Below, piece by piece: positions 43,882-53,193 of a stretch of DNA of 64,000 bases. Each line of letters starts with the position of its first letter. Within the stretch, counting starts at the first letter, position 1. Source of the DNA: Candidatus Binatia bacterium (GTDB lineage Bacteria; Desulfobacterota; Binatia; HRBIN30; BPIQ01); NCBI GenBank assembly GCA_026004195.1, contig BPIQ01000001.1, positions 1 through 64,000 on the forward strand, given 5' to 3'. Both the position numbers and the translations under genes were made by a program. The notes beneath the pieces were generated by a model. That model saw only the letters and a program-made list of their open reading frames with translations. It was not told the DNA's origin and did no database searches.

Positions 43882-44596
43882 GGGCGTGAGGCTAACACGG
43901 CCTCCGGAAAGAAAACAGGGTAGGGCCACGCTCTGTCGTGGCCGTGTTCGCGTTCGTCACGTCCCCCCACCCTCCCAGGACGCGACGGAGCGCGTCCCTC
44001 CGGAGGCGTTCGCGCAACGAACCGGAGGGCCACGCTCTGTCGTGGCCGTGGTCGGGAAACGTACCAGCGGTCGTTGCCGACGTCCGATCGGGACGTCCGC
44101 CCGCCCCCCCCCGGACGCGACGGAGCGCGTCCCTCCGGATGGTGGCCGCCTATGCCGCGAACGTCGATCCTCGAACGTAAAACACCACGTCCCTCCACGA
44201 ACGTCCCTCGCCTGGGCGACGGCGCGTCCGCCCCCTCCCCAGGACGCGACGGAGCGCGTCCCTCCGGCGCCGTTCGCCCAACGAACCGGAGGGCCACGCT
44301 CTGTCGTGGCCATTGTCGGGAAACGTACCCGCGGTCGTTGCCGACGTCCGATCGGCACGTTCGCCCACCCCCCGCGGACGCGACGGAGCGCGTCCCTCCG
44401 GATGGTGGCCGCCTATGCCGCGAACGTCGATCCTCGAACGTAAAACACCACGTCCCTCCACGAACGTCCCTCGCCTGTGCGACGGCACGTCCGCCGCCCC
44501 CCCGGACGCGACGGAGCGCGTCCCTCCGGATGGCCGCGTTCGTCACGTCCCCCCGCCCCCCCGGACGCGACGGAGCGCGTCCCTCCGGCGGCGGTC
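43882..44596. repeat. Hairpin cluster between smpB and panD
   Basis: Type B forward at 43924, 44028 and 44292; type A reversed at 43978, 44113, 44242, 44376, 44504 and 44563. Two spacer classes recur: GGGAAACGTACC plus GGTCGTTGCCGACGTCCGAT after 44050 and 44312 (also after 41930), and CGAACGTCGATCCTCGAACG after 44158 and 44417 (also after 43013 and 43143). The last hairpin ends 14 bases before the panD stop. No gene. Confidence 0.93.
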
Positions 44597-44995
44597 TCAA
44601 TGGAACGCGTGTTCGGTTTCGCCTTGACCCGGCCTCTCCGGTCGCCCCGCCCGCGGGCGGTTCTGCTCGTCCACGAACACGACGCGAGGCTCGACGCGGC
44701 GCGCCTCCTCTTCGGTAGCCCACCCGAAGTGAGCCACGATCACGAGGTCGCCGACCTTCGCCTTGTGCGCGGCCGCTCCGTTGATGCAAAGGACGCCGGA
44801 ATGCGGCTTCCCCGGAAGTGCGTAGGTACGAAACCGCTCGCCGTTCGTCACGTTCCAGATGTCCACTTCCTCGTGCGGCAGGATGCCGGCCAGGTCCATC
44901 AGGTGCGCGTCGATCGTGACGCTACCCTCGTAGTCGACGTCGGCCTCGGTCACGGTGGCCCGATGAATTTTTCCGAGAAGCATACGGCGAAACAT
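44597..44995 (-). CDS. panD: Aspartate 1-decarboxylase
   Basis: 132 residues. Gly24-Ser25 in [11 protein letters not shown] is the self-cleavage site that creates the pyruvoyl cofactor. [28 protein letters not shown] and [16 protein letters not shown] complete the PanD fold. It makes beta-alanine for pantothenate. ATG 44995 has a full AAGGAGGT seven bases upstream. The tail after [25 protein letters not shown] is extended and basic compared with E. coli. Third gene of a panB-panC-panD operon, 13 bases after panC. Confidence 0.96.
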   Translation of the reverse strand: MFRRMLLGKIHRATVTEADVDYEGSVTIDAHLMDLAGILPHEEVDIWNVTNGERFRTYALPGKPHSGVLCINGAAAHKAKVGDLVIVAHFGWATEEEARRVEPRVVFVDEQNRPRAGRPERPGQGETEHAFH

Positions 44996-45008
44996 CGGTC
45001 GACCTCCT

Positions 45009-45875
45009 TCACGAAGCGGTGTCCGCCCCGGGCGGCGAGAGAACGCAGTTGTCGATGAGCCGCGTGGACCCCACGCGCGCGGCGAGCGCGAGCAGCGTGG
45101 GCTTCGCGATTTCCTCCACTTCTTCGATCGTCTCGGGATCGGCGAGCTCCACGTAATCGATCTCGACCTGCGGCTCGCTCTCGAGCACCCGCCGCGCGGC
45201 GGCGAGGACCGATCGGCCGTCCTTCTCTCCGCGGGCCACCGCTTCCCGCGCAGCGGCGAGAGCTCGCGGGAGCGCGAGGGCCGCCCGCCGCTCTTCGGGG
45301 CGCAGGTAGACGTTGCGCGAGCTCGTGGCGAGGCCGTCTTCTTCGCGTACGGTGGGCACACCCACGATTTCGATCCCGAAGTCGAGGTCACGGACCATCC
45401 GGCGCACGACGGCCAGTTGCTGGAAGTCCTTTTCGCCGAAAACGGCCACGTGGGGCTGCACGATGTGGAAAAGCTTGGTGAGCACGGTAGTCACCCCGCG
45501 GAAGTGCCCCGGTCGCGAGGCTCCGCAGAGCCGCCGCGTGGCGCGCTCGACTTCCACGTGGGTCTCGAAACCCGGCGGGTACATCTCGCGCAGCTCGGGG
45601 ACGAAGAGGACATCCGTGCCGGCCTCGCGGGCGAGACGTTCGTCGCGCTCGAGGTCGCGGGGATAGCGGTCGAAATCCTCGCCGGGGCCGAACTGGATCG
45701 GGTTCACGAAAATCGAGACGACGACGCGTTCCGCGCGGCGTCGTGCTTCGGAGACGAGCTGGAGATGCCCCCGGTGGAGGTAGCCCATGGTGGGGACGAA
45801 GGCGATCCTCCGGCGCGCGAGCCGCTCGCGCTCGCTCCACCCTCGCATGTCGTCGATCGCCCGGAGAATCTCCAC
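45009..45875 (-). CDS. panC: Pantothenate synthetase
   Basis: 288 residues from GTG 45875. [15 protein letters not shown] is the HIGH-type nucleotide motif (residues 27-41). [32 protein letters not shown] and the ATSSRNVYL loop (KMSKS counterpart) follow. It condenses pantoate and beta-alanine with ATP to pantothenate. The GTG lies four bases after the panB stop. Both its substrates are made by the neighbouring genes panB (via ketopantoate; the reductase panE is not here) and panD. Confidence 0.96.
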   Translation of the reverse strand: MEILRAIDDMRGWSERERLARRRIAFVPTMGYLHRGHLQLVSEARRRAERVVVSIFVNPIQFGPGEDFDRYPRDLERDERLAREAGTDVLFVPELREMYPPGFETHVEVERATRRLCGASRPGHFRGVTTVLTKLFHIVQPHVAVFGEKDFQQLAVVRRMVRDLDFGIEIVGVPTVREEDGLATSSRNVYLRPEERRAALALPRALAAAREAVARGEKDGRSVLAAARRVLESEPQVEIDYVELADPETIEEVEEIAKPTLLALAARVGSTRLIDNCVLSPPGADTAS

Positions 45876-45879
45876 GCGG

Positions 45880-46737
45880 TCAACCCTCCGCGACTTTTCT
45901 CGCCCCGCGTTCGACGGGATAGAGCGAGTGGTAGGCGTGCGCTTCGGTCGGGTAGGCGCCGCTCCGCACCTCTTCGGCGTAGGCACGAACGGCGCGTCGC
46001 GTCGTCTCGGCCAGTTCCGCGTAGCGCTTGACGAACCGCGGCGTGGGCCCGGTCGTGAGGCCGAGGAGGTCGTGGAGGACGAGGATCTGTCCGTCGCAGT
46101 GGGGACCGGCTCCGATGCCGATCGTCGGAATGGGAAGCTCGCGCGTGATTTCCTCGGCGAGGTCCATGGGAACGCACTCGAGGACGACGGCGAAGGCTCC
46201 CGCCTCGGCCACGGCACGGGCGTCGGCGAGCACTCGCTCTCGTGCTCCTGCGGCCGTGCCGTGCGTTCTGCCCTGTACCTTGTAGCCGCCGATGCGGTGG
46301 ATCGATTGCGGCGTGAGTCCGACGTGCCCCACGACCGGGATGTCGACGCGCACGAGCGCCCGGATCGTCTCGGCCATGGGAAGACCGCCCTCGAGTTTCA
46401 CGGCGTCGCAGCCGCCCTCCTTGAGAAGCCGCCCGGCGTTGCGCACGGCCTCGGCCACGTCGGCTTGATAGGTGAGAAAGGGAAGGTCGCCGACGAGAAG
46501 AGCCCGCCGCCTTGCGCGCGCGACCATACGGCAGTGGTAGATGGTCTCTTCGAGCGTGACGGGCAGCGTCGTTTCGAGACCCTGGACGACCATGCCGAGA
46601 CTGTCGCCCACGAGAACGAGGTCGACGCCCGCTTCGTCGACCAGCCGCGCGAACGGAAAGTCGTACGCCGTGAGCGCGACGATCTTCTCGCGGCCCTTCC
46701 GCCGCAAGATTTCGGGCACGGTCACTCTCTCGGGCAT
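45880..46737 (-). CDS. panB: 3-methyl-2-oxobutanoate hydroxymethyltransferase (ketopantoate hydroxymethyltransferase)
   Basis: 285 residues. ALTAYDFPFARLVDEAGVDLV and VGDSLGMVVQG supply the metal aspartate (D45). HVGLTPQSIHRIGGYKVQG and IPTIGIGAGPHCDGQILVLHD are the barrel signature segments. It adds a one-carbon unit from 5,10-methylenetetrahydrofolate to 2-ketoisovalerate. AAAGGAG precedes the ATG. First gene of the pan operon; about 775 bp of non-coding DNA lies upstream. Confidence 0.97.
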   Translation of the reverse strand: MPERVTVPEILRRKGREKIVALTAYDFPFARLVDEAGVDLVLVGDSLGMVVQGLETTLPVTLEETIYHCRMVARARRRALLVGDLPFLTYQADVAEAVRNAGRLLKEGGCDAVKLEGGLPMAETIRALVRVDIPVVGHVGLTPQSIHRIGGYKVQGRTHGTAAGARERVLADARAVAEAGAFAVVLECVPMDLAEEITRELPIPTIGIGAGPHCDGQILVLHDLLGLTTGPTPRFVKRYAELAETTRRAVRAYAEEVRSGAYPTEAHAYHSLYPVERGARKVAEG

Positions 46738-47512
46738 CGCTCCTCCTTTCCGAACCGTAGACGGAGGGGCGTGCCGAGAGGCCGCGCTCGCCCTCGGCTT
46801 CCCGCGTCGACCCCGCCGCAGGCGGTGGCCGCGCCACGAAGACGCTCGACTGTCACTCGTTTTCTCCGTCTCGGTCCGCTACCGGCCAGGGCCGGCAGCA
46901 TCGGATCCAAGCGGATTCCGCTTCTCTAGCGGATATACGACCATCGGATCTTTCGCAAGACTTTCGGACCCCCCCGTCTTTACGGGTACGTGAATCGACC
47001 GGTCGGGAGAGCCAAGGAAGTGTCCGCTTCTCTGGTGGCCCCCCGTCCTTCCGGCCGCACCGTCCACCAGGGGCTGAATCCCAGTCGCCCTAGGGGCTCG
47101 TTCCCTTCCGCCCCTTTTCCCTTCGAGCCAACCAGGACCGGACACTTCATTCGTCGCAATGATCGGCCATTTTCGTGTGTCGGGGACAGCAATTGGAACG
47201 AATTGCTCCCCGGTGATCTCTCCCGTCCCCTGGGCTCCCGGCGGGGTTGCCGTGCAGGCGCCCGAGGGTCGAACGCGGCGGCAAGCCCCCCGCGGGAATT
47301 CTCCGGCCCTTCGTCGGGACTTCCGTCCGGGACGACTCCCCGATTCCGAGAAGCCACCGTAGAGGTGGTCGGTGGGTCGGGCGCCCCCAACGACGAGACC
47401 GCAGGGTGTAGGGTCTTGCAGCCTTACTGGACGAGTGCAGGGCCCACGGTGACGGTGCGTTCGCACCGAAAAGCGGCGCGAGTCCCGCGGCCGCGCGGCG
47501 GCGAGGAAAACT
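46738..47512. other. Long intergenic region with two inverted-repeat structures
   Basis: No credible gene is visible. GAAGTGTCCG (47017-47026) and its complement CGGACACTTC (47139-47148) face each other across 112 bp. A strong hairpin GGGGACAGCAATT-GGAACG-AATTGCTCCCC lies at 47182-47211, with a two-base bulge. The hairpin does not belong to the CTCYGT-loop family. A/T content around 46920-46960 is higher and may hold the pan promoter on the minus strand. Confidence 0.5.
47182..47211. repeat. Stable hairpin in the pan-MBL gap
   Basis: GGGGA plus GCAATT (47182-47194, with a bulged CA) pairs with AATTGC plus TCCCC (47201-47211) around the loop GGAACG. Neither neighbouring gene ends here (MBL stop at 47513, panB start at 46737). 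On the minus strand it follows the MBL gene by 300 bp, too far for a simple terminator. Possibly a REP-like or mobile-element end. Confidence 0.5.
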
Positions 47513-48526
47513 TCAGCGTATCCGTTCGCTCGCGCACGAAAGCTCCCGCGGCAGTTGCCACGTCTGACCGATTCGGCGGACGACGACCTTCTCGGACTCC
47601 GGGCCGGCTGCTTCGAGGAGGCGTCGCATCGCGTCCCCGACGGGTTCCTTTCCCAGCCGGAACGTGTCCCAGTGGACAGGCACGAGATAGCGAGCCCCGC
47701 TGTCCCGGAACATCCGCCAGACTTCTTCGGGGTTCGCGTGGTTTCGGATCCAGGGGTCGTAGGCTCCGTTTCCGAGGACGAAGACTTCGACCCCCTCCTT
47801 GCGCGCGGTCTCGGAAAGGCGCGTGGAGTATGCCGTGTCGGGTGCGAAAAGAAGCGAGGTACCGCCTCCGCGCAAAACGTAGCCGTTGTAGCCCCGCCAC
47901 GGATCCCAGGGCCAGCGCTTCCCCCAGTGCCGGACCTCGACGGCTTCGATTTCGACGGAACCGACCGAGAGACTCTCGCCCCAGGAAAGTTCCACGGTCC
48001 GGCGAAAGCCCATGTCTCGGACGAGCGAGGACGTGTTCCGCGGGACGACAAGCGTCGTCTTTCGCGGCAGGGCCCGGAGCGACGGAAAGTCGAGGCTGTC
48101 CATGTGCGCGTGCGAGACCAGGACGACGTCGGGCGGGGGGATCTCCCGGGGCCCCAGCGCCACGCGCACGAGCCGTTTGGGCCCGAGCATCCAGGGGCCG
48201 AACTCCACGCCGACACGGTCGAAAAAAGCCGGGTCCGTGAGGATCGTCACGCCACAGAAACGCATCAGGACCGTCGCGTGTCCGAGATAGGCGAGCGTGA
48301 GCCGGGAGTCGGACCACGAAGACGGGTCCGGCTTCTCGGGTGGGGGCGCAGGCTCCGGAAAGCCGACGCCCGGGACCCAGGCCAGAAGAAAAAGCAAGAG
48401 GGCCAGGCTGCCCGCAGCGAGAAGCTGAATTTTCCGCTGTCGGTCCGCGGCGCGACGGGTTGGACGTTCGTTCGCGACTTCCTCCCGGGGTGCTTTGCCG
48501 TTCTCCGGGCTTGCTCTGTCCTCCAA
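47513..48526 (-). CDS. Membrane-anchored MBL-fold hydrolase (UlaG / NAPE-PLD-like)
   Basis: 337 residues. A basic N-terminus and one transmembrane helix (IQLLAAGSLALLLFLLAWVPGVGF, about residues 33-56) precede an MBL domain. YLGHATVLMRFCGVTILTDPAF is the first strand pair, VLVSHAHMDSLDFPS the HxHxDxxD site, and HWGKRWPWDPWRGYNGYVL, LLFAPDTAYS and LVPVHWDTF the remaining ligands. This pattern is that of RomA/NAPE-PLD-like and UlaG-like enzymes, which act on phospholipid-type or lactone substrates. It is probably anchored with its active site on the periplasmic side. Monocistronic. Confidence 0.83.
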   Translation of the reverse strand: MEDRASPENGKAPREEVANERPTRRAADRQRKIQLLAAGSLALLLFLLAWVPGVGFPEPAPPPEKPDPSSWSDSRLTLAYLGHATVLMRFCGVTILTDPAFFDRVGVEFGPWMLGPKRLVRVALGPREIPPPDVVLVSHAHMDSLDFPSLRALPRKTTLVVPRNTSSLVRDMGFRRTVELSWGESLSVGSVEIEAVEVRHWGKRWPWDPWRGYNGYVLRGGGTSLLFAPDTAYSTRLSETARKEGVEVFVLGNGAYDPWIRNHANPEEVWRMFRDSGARYLVPVHWDTFRLGKEPVGDAMRRLLEAAGPESEKVVVRRIGQTWQLPRELSCASERIR

Positions 48527-48719
48527 GTGTTCCCCTCCTTCGAGCTGCGCGACAGTTTGCCCCGTTCTCTGGCTGCTTCCGAGTCCCTCCCGTCTTCGGA
48601 GCGCTCGGGCTTCGTGCTCCGCTCTCCCGGCTGCGTGACTCGCTCTCCCTCGAGCTTTCGGTTCTTTCGACCTTTCCCTGCCCCCCGACCGTGTTTTGCG
48701 ACCTCCTGCCGACCCCGGC
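48527..48719. other. Short gap between MBL and transporter genes
   Basis: 193 bp, Ser/Leu-codon-like CT-rich sequence on the plus strand. The first bases hold the ribosome site of the MBL gene (GGAGGGG in minus orientation). No hairpin of the dispersed family and no gene detected. Confidence 0.4.
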
Positions 48720-50267
48720 TCAGCCTGGAGTGATGCGCAGCCCCCGCGGCGTCGCGAGCCGCTCCACGCCGGCCAGAAGACCGTCCGCGAGGAGCGCGAG
48801 AGCCGCTGCAGGCAGGGCGCCCGAGAGGACGAGCTGGAAGTCCGTCATCGTGAGCCCCGTGACGATCGGGTCTCCGAGTCCTCCGGCCCCGATGAAAGCC
48901 GCGAGCGTCGCCGTGCCGATGTTGATGACCGTCGAGGTGCGGATCCCGGCGAGAAGAACTCGTGCACTGAGCGGCAGCTCGACCCGCCAGAGGACGTCGA
49001 ACCTGGTCATCCCGAGTCCGACGGCGACCTCGCGCAGCTCCGGGTCGACCGAGCGAAGGCCCGTGATCGTGTTCCGGAGGATCGGCAAAAGACCGTAAAG
49101 GAAAAGCGCCGCGAGGGCGGGCCTCACGCCCACGCCGAAAAGCGGGAGCATGAAGGCGAGAAGGGCGATCGACGGGATCGTCTGGAGGGCACCGGCGAAG
49201 CCGAGGGCGAGCGCGGCGACGCGCGGCCTCCGGCTCGCGAAAATTCCTGCGGGAACGGCCACGAGCGTCGCCGCGGCAACCGAAAGAAGAGTGAGCTCCA
49301 GATGCCGAGCGGTGAGCTCGAGCGTGACGAAGCGCCGCTCCCAGAGGAGGGCCAGAAAAGAACGGGGGCGCGCTCGCGCGGCGGGCCGAGCCTCCAGAAG
49401 GCCCAGTCGCGAGAGAAAGTCGGCAGCGGCCGCCCCCGCGGTCTTGCCCCCGTCCTCGACCGCGAGATTGAGCCGCCGCATCGAAGCTGCGTCGATCCTG
49501 CCCGCGAGAAGGGAAAGCACAGCGGCCAGCTCGGGATGCCGTGCGAGCGTTTCGGCACGGACGAGCGGCGCCGCTTCGTAAGGCGGAAAAAAGCCCCGGT
49601 CGTCGGAAAGCTCGAACAGGTCGAACGCTTCGATTTTCGCGTCCGTCGAGTACCCGTCGGCGACGTCGATCGCACCCTCGGCGAGAGCCCGGTAGGCGAG
49701 GTCGTGCTCCATCCCCACGGTGCTTTTCTCACGGATGCCGTAGACGCGGCGGAGGCCCGGCATTCCGTCGGGCCTCCGGAGAAATTCGTGGGAGACGCCG
49801 TAGCGCAGCGGAACCCGTGCCGCGTCGCTCAGCGTCCGGACTCCGAGCTCTCGCGCGCGGTCCCGCCGCATGACCATCACGTAGGTGTTGTCGAAGCCGA
49901 AAGGGGCGAGCCACACGAGACCCCACCGCTCCCGGAACTCGCGCGAGACGCGCGCGAACACCTCCTCGCGCGACCCCGAAGCGGACGTTTCTCCGAGGAT
50001 ATTCCGGAGTCCCGTGCCCGTGTACTCGGCATAGAAGTCGATCTCGCCGTGCCGGAGGGCGTCGAACGCGATTTGCGTGCCCGCGAGATTGAAGCGGCGT
50101 TCCACCCGAATGCCGAGCTGCGCTTCGACGAGCTGCGCCATGATTTCGGCCAGGATGCGGCTTTCCGTGAAGCGCTTCGAGCCGACGACGAGCGTCTCGG
50201 CGGAAAGAGGCCGTGCGGCGGCCAGAGGCAGAAAAAACGCGAGAAGAAGCGTCGCGCGCACGATCAC
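48720..50267 (-). CDS. Substrate-binding protein/permease fusion of a betaine-type (OpuC-like) ABC importer
   Basis: 515 residues. Signal MIVRATLLLAFFLPLAAARPLSA. Residues about 24-290 are a type II periplasmic binding domain of the OpuAC/glycine-betaine group (LVVGSKRFTESRILAEIMAQ, FYAEYTGTGL, YAGVS-like RYGVSHEFLRR, DVADGYSTDAKI). Residues about 310-510 are a BPD permease with the EAA-type loop ELREVAVGLGMTRFDVLWRV and five or so helices. The binding domain comes first; in OpuABC and EgtU the membrane domain comes first. GTG 50267 overlaps the ATPase stop (GTGA). Cotranscription with egtC-egtB points to ergothioneine, itself a betaine, as the ligand. Confidence 0.9.
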   Translation of the reverse strand: MIVRATLLLAFFLPLAAARPLSAETLVVGSKRFTESRILAEIMAQLVEAQLGIRVERRFNLAGTQIAFDALRHGEIDFYAEYTGTGLRNILGETSASGSREEVFARVSREFRERWGLVWLAPFGFDNTYVMVMRRDRARELGVRTLSDAARVPLRYGVSHEFLRRPDGMPGLRRVYGIREKSTVGMEHDLAYRALAEGAIDVADGYSTDAKIEAFDLFELSDDRGFFPPYEAAPLVRAETLARHPELAAVLSLLAGRIDAASMRRLNLAVEDGGKTAGAAAADFLSRLGLLEARPAARARPRSFLALLWERRFVTLELTARHLELTLLSVAAATLVAVPAGIFASRRPRVAALALGFAGALQTIPSIALLAFMLPLFGVGVRPALAALFLYGLLPILRNTITGLRSVDPELREVAVGLGMTRFDVLWRVELPLSARVLLAGIRTSTVINIGTATLAAFIGAGGLGDPIVTGLTMTDFQLVLSGALPAAALALLADGLLAGVERLATPRGLRITPG

Positions 50268-51010
50268 GAGGGGCCGCGCTCGCTTTTCGTGAAGGCGTCG
50301 ACGAGCGGCGTTCTCGGCGAGCGACGGATTTCCTCGGGCGTGCCGTACTGGACGAGCCGGCCCTCTTCGAGGACGGCTACCCGGTCGGCGAGAAAAAAAG
50401 CTTCGCGCACGTCGTGCGTCACCAGCACGACCGTTTTCCGGAGGCGCTGCCGGAGCTCCGCGAATTCGAGTTGTAGCCGCTCCCTCGTCGGGGGGTCGAG
50501 GGCTCCGAAGGGTTCGTCCATGAGAAGGATCGGAGGGTCGGCCGCGAGCGCGCGGGCGAGCCCCACGCGTTGCCGCTGCCCCCCGCTGAGCTCGGCGGGA
50601 TAGCGGGACAAGAGTTCGGGCCCGAGGCCCAGAAGCTCGAAGAGCTCGCCGATCCGGCGAGATCGCCGGCTGTGCGACCAGCCGAGAAGACGAGGCACGA
50701 TCTCGGCGTTGCCTTTCGCGGTAAGATGCGGGAAGAGGCCTGCGTTCTGCACCACGTAGCCGATTCCGCGACGAAGCTCGACGGGATCGACCCGCGAGAC
50801 GTCCCGGCCGCGCACGAAGACACGCCCCGAGGTGGGCGAGAGGAGCCGGTTCACGAGCTTGAGCGTCGTCGTCTTTCCGCAGCCCGAAGGTCCGAGAAGT
50901 GCCAGGGTTTCCCCCTCGGCCACGCGCAAGCTCACGCCGCGCAGCGCCACGTGCCCGCCGGGGTAGGTTTTCTCGACGTTCTCGAGTTCGATCGCGAACT
51001 CAGCCGGCAT
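50264..51010 (-). CDS. ABC transporter ATPase, betaine/osmoprotectant type
   Basis: 248 residues: Walker A GPSGCGKTTTLKLVNRL (residues 39-55), Q-loop IGYVVQNAGLFPHLTAKGN, signature LSGGQRQRVGLARALA, Walker B ILLMDEPFGALD and switch VTHDVREAFFLAD. KLVNRLLSPTSG is typical of the OpuCA/ProV group, but the C-terminal CBS domains of OpuCA are absent. Its ATG overlaps the last 11 bases of egtB, and its stop overlaps the binding-protein/permease start. Together these genes form a minimal two-gene importer: one ATPase dimer and one fused membrane/binding protein dimer. Confidence 0.93.
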   Translation of the reverse strand: MPAEFAIELENVEKTYPGGHVALRGVSLRVAEGETLALLGPSGCGKTTTLKLVNRLLSPTSGRVFVRGRDVSRVDPVELRRGIGYVVQNAGLFPHLTAKGNAEIVPRLLGWSHSRRSRRIGELFELLGLGPELLSRYPAELSGGQRQRVGLARALAADPPILLMDEPFGALDPPTRERLQLEFAELRQRLRKTVVLVTHDVREAFFLADRVAVLEEGRLVQYGTPEEIRRSPRTPLVDAFTKSERGPS

Positions 51011-52355
51011 CGCGGGCGCACCGGAAGCCGGCGAAGATCTCGCGGCAGGAGGGGGCGTACCAGTTTCGGAAAGTCGGCCGACACAGAAGCTCGCCGCTCG
51101 CCCACGAACCCCCGCGCAAAACGTAATGCCTGCCGTCGAAGTAGGGCTTCGAATAATCTTCGTAAGGGTAGGGGCGAAAGCCGGGATAGGGTCCGAAGAG
51201 ACTCGAAGTCCACTGCCAGACCTGCCCGCTCATCCCGTAGAGGCCCGCGCCGTCGGGTCCCGAGGCGTCGACGGGAAGCAGAGCTCGGCCACCGACAGCG
51301 GTGCGAAGCCCAGCGGACGACTCCGACCCACGAGCGAATGCGCCGTCGGGCGACGCGGGCGGGAGTCGCCGCCCCGCCGCTCGTCTCGGGCTTTCGTCCG
51401 CCGCCCGACCGTTTCCCCTCTCTCCCCATCGAGCGGCGAACTCCCACTCCACCTCGGTCGGAAGCCGCCGCCCGACCCACCGCGCGTAAGCCGAGGCTTC
51501 GAACCAGCTCACGCCGACCACGGGACTACGCGGCTCGAGCCCGCTTCCCGGAAACGAATCCAGAGAAGCCCATCCCTCGGGGGTGCGCACCCAGCCTCGG
51601 GGGTGCTCGATGCGGTTCTGCGTCTTCCACCGCCAGCCTTCCGGCGTCCAGAGGTCCGGCCGCTCGTAGCCGCCGTCCTCGACGAACGCGAGAAATTGCG
51701 CGTTCGTGACGGGGTGGGTGTCGATTTCGAACGGCGCCACCGCCACTCGCATGGGAGGAACTTCGTTGTCGAGCCAGTCGCCGCCAGGCGCCTTGCCCAT
51801 CACGAACCGCCCGCCCGGAAAAAACGCGGCCGGCGTCGGCCGGGGGTCGGGACGCAACGCCGCCGTCGCACGCCCGGTCTCGGGTCCCTCCTGCCGGGCG
51901 AGGTTGAGAACGACGCGGATCGTCTCGACGTGCATCTGCTCGTGCTGCGTGAGGAAGCGGACGACGAGACCGTCCTCGAAGAGGTCGGGCCGGAGGAGTC
52001 GTCCTCCCTCGCACACGTACTCGCGGGCACGCTTGCGGACCTCGTCGAGATAGCCGAGGATCTCTTTGCGAGGCGGTAGGCGCGTTCTCTCCCGTTTCGG
52101 ATTGACCCTCGGGTCGAAAAGACGGTCGAACTCGGGGAACGGGGGCGTGTCGCCGCGGCAGGCGCGGACGAGCCAGAGGGCTTCCGTGTAGGCGACGTGC
52201 CCCGCGTGCCAGCCGACAGGGCTGAACTCGGGGTGGTATTGCGCCGAGAACGCCTCGTCGGAGACCTCGTCGAGCAGGGCCAGGGTCTCGTCACGGGTCC
52301 GCTCGTGCCGTTCCCAGAGCTCCACGGGAAGTCCGAAGGCGAGAGTCGCGGACAT
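51000..52355 (-). CDS. egtB: Ergothioneine biosynthesis sulfoxide synthase EgtB
   Basis: 451 residues. N-terminal DinB-like helical domain: SPVGWHAGHVAYTEALWLV, and FLTQHEQMHVETIRVV with the HxxxHxE iron ligands (about residues 137-144). The C-terminal formylglycine-enzyme-like domain runs from FFPGGRFVMG through FEIDTHPVTNAQFLAFVEDGG to YVLRGGSWASGELLCRPTFRNWY and FRCARD. It joins hercynine with gamma-Glu-Cys or Cys through C-S bond formation and sulfoxidation. Presence of egtC next to it favours the gamma-Glu-Cys-using (type I) route. Gap to egtC is 33 bp. Confidence 0.95.
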   Translation of the reverse strand: MSATLAFGLPVELWERHERTRDETLALLDEVSDEAFSAQYHPEFSPVGWHAGHVAYTEALWLVRACRGDTPPFPEFDRLFDPRVNPKRERTRLPPRKEILGYLDEVRKRAREYVCEGGRLLRPDLFEDGLVVRFLTQHEQMHVETIRVVLNLARQEGPETGRATAALRPDPRPTPAAFFPGGRFVMGKAPGGDWLDNEVPPMRVAVAPFEIDTHPVTNAQFLAFVEDGGYERPDLWTPEGWRWKTQNRIEHPRGWVRTPEGWASLDSFPGSGLEPRSPVVGVSWFEASAYARWVGRRLPTEVEWEFAARWGERGNGRAADESPRRAAGRRLPPASPDGAFARGSESSAGLRTAVGGRALLPVDASGPDGAGLYGMSGQVWQWTSSLFGPYPGFRPYPYEDYSKPYFDGRHYVLRGGSWASGELLCRPTFRNWYAPSCREIFAGFRCARDAG

Positions 52356-52388
52356 CTCGGCGGGGGAAACTAGACCAAAGCGAGCGCC

Positions 52389-53186
52389 CTACGCAAATGC
52401 GGGGTGCGTGCGTGCCACGCCCTCTTCCACGACGACGAGGTGCCCGGGCGGTACGGCACGCCAGTCTCCATCCTGGTCCAGGGGCTCCGAGGCGAGAAAG
52501 CTACCGCCGGGGAAACGCGGGTGGCTCGTACAGACGTAGAGCGTCGGTGCGGTCTCGCGATTCGAAAGTCGTGCACCCAGGAGAACCCGACCGTCCGTGG
52601 CGGCGCAGGTGAACTGGATTTCCACCGCACCGTCGCGCGAACAGGAGGAGACGAGCTCGAAGGTCCGCGCGAGCGCCCGGGCCATGTCCGAGGGCTCGTC
52701 GCCACCCTCGCGCAGACACTGGAGAAAAAGGACGAAGAGGTGCTCGGAATCCGTGCTACCTCGAAGCTCCGCGTAGAGGTCGTCGGAAAGAGACTCGCGG
52801 AGCCTCCGCATCGTGGATCGGGCGAAGTCGGCGACGAAGCCGTTGTGGTTGAACGCGAGGCGGCCGTGGACGAAGGGTTGGCAAGCTTCGGGCCCGAAGG
52901 GCATTCCCGGCGTGGCGCTCCGAACGGCAGCCGAAAGGGCCTCGGCCCGGAACCTGGGAGCCAGGCGGGCGAGGTTCTCGTCGGCCCAGATGGGGAGCGT
53001 GCTCGTGTAGAGGCAGGGAGCCTCGCCGGCCTTCGGATACCAGGCGATACCGAAGCCGTCCGCGTTCACGGTACCGCTCAGCATCTCGCGGGGGCGGTAG
53101 CTCTGGTGGAGCAGCGAGTGCGGTGGTTCGAGCAGAACCGCCGAGAGCGGGACGGGCGGACCCACGTATTCCACGAGCCGGCACAT
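52389..53186 (-). CDS. egtC: Ergothioneine biosynthesis glutamine amidotransferase-type hydrolase EgtC
   Basis: 265 residues of Ntn-hydrolase, class II amidotransferase fold. Met1-Cys2 (MCRLVEYVGPP) leaves the catalytic Cys at the N-terminus after Met removal. NADGFGIAWYPKAGEAPCLY, FVHGRLAFNHNGFV and GSTDSEHLFVLFL are the conserved loop segments. EgtC removes glutamate from gamma-glutamyl-hercynylcysteine sulfoxide. ATG 53186 and the divergent egtD start are only seven bases apart, so each promoter must lie inside the other gene or be shared. First gene of the four-gene minus-strand operon. Confidence 0.95.
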   Translation of the reverse strand: MCRLVEYVGPPVPLSAVLLEPPHSLLHQSYRPREMLSGTVNADGFGIAWYPKAGEAPCLYTSTLPIWADENLARLAPRFRAEALSAAVRSATPGMPFGPEACQPFVHGRLAFNHNGFVADFARSTMRRLRESLSDDLYAELRGSTDSEHLFVLFLQCLREGGDEPSDMARALARTFELVSSCSRDGAVEIQFTCAATDGRVLLGARLSNRETAPTLYVCTSHPRFPGGSFLASEPLDQDGDWRAVPPGHLVVVEEGVARTHPAFA

Positions 53187-53193
53187 TGCGTTA

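Noticed and set aside
48696-50603. Long plus-strand frame of 635 codons opposite the ABC permease
   Set aside because: It mirrors the minus-strand permease and ATPase genes; its translation is Arg/Glu/Gly-rich without any domain, as expected of a GC-rich antisense shadow.
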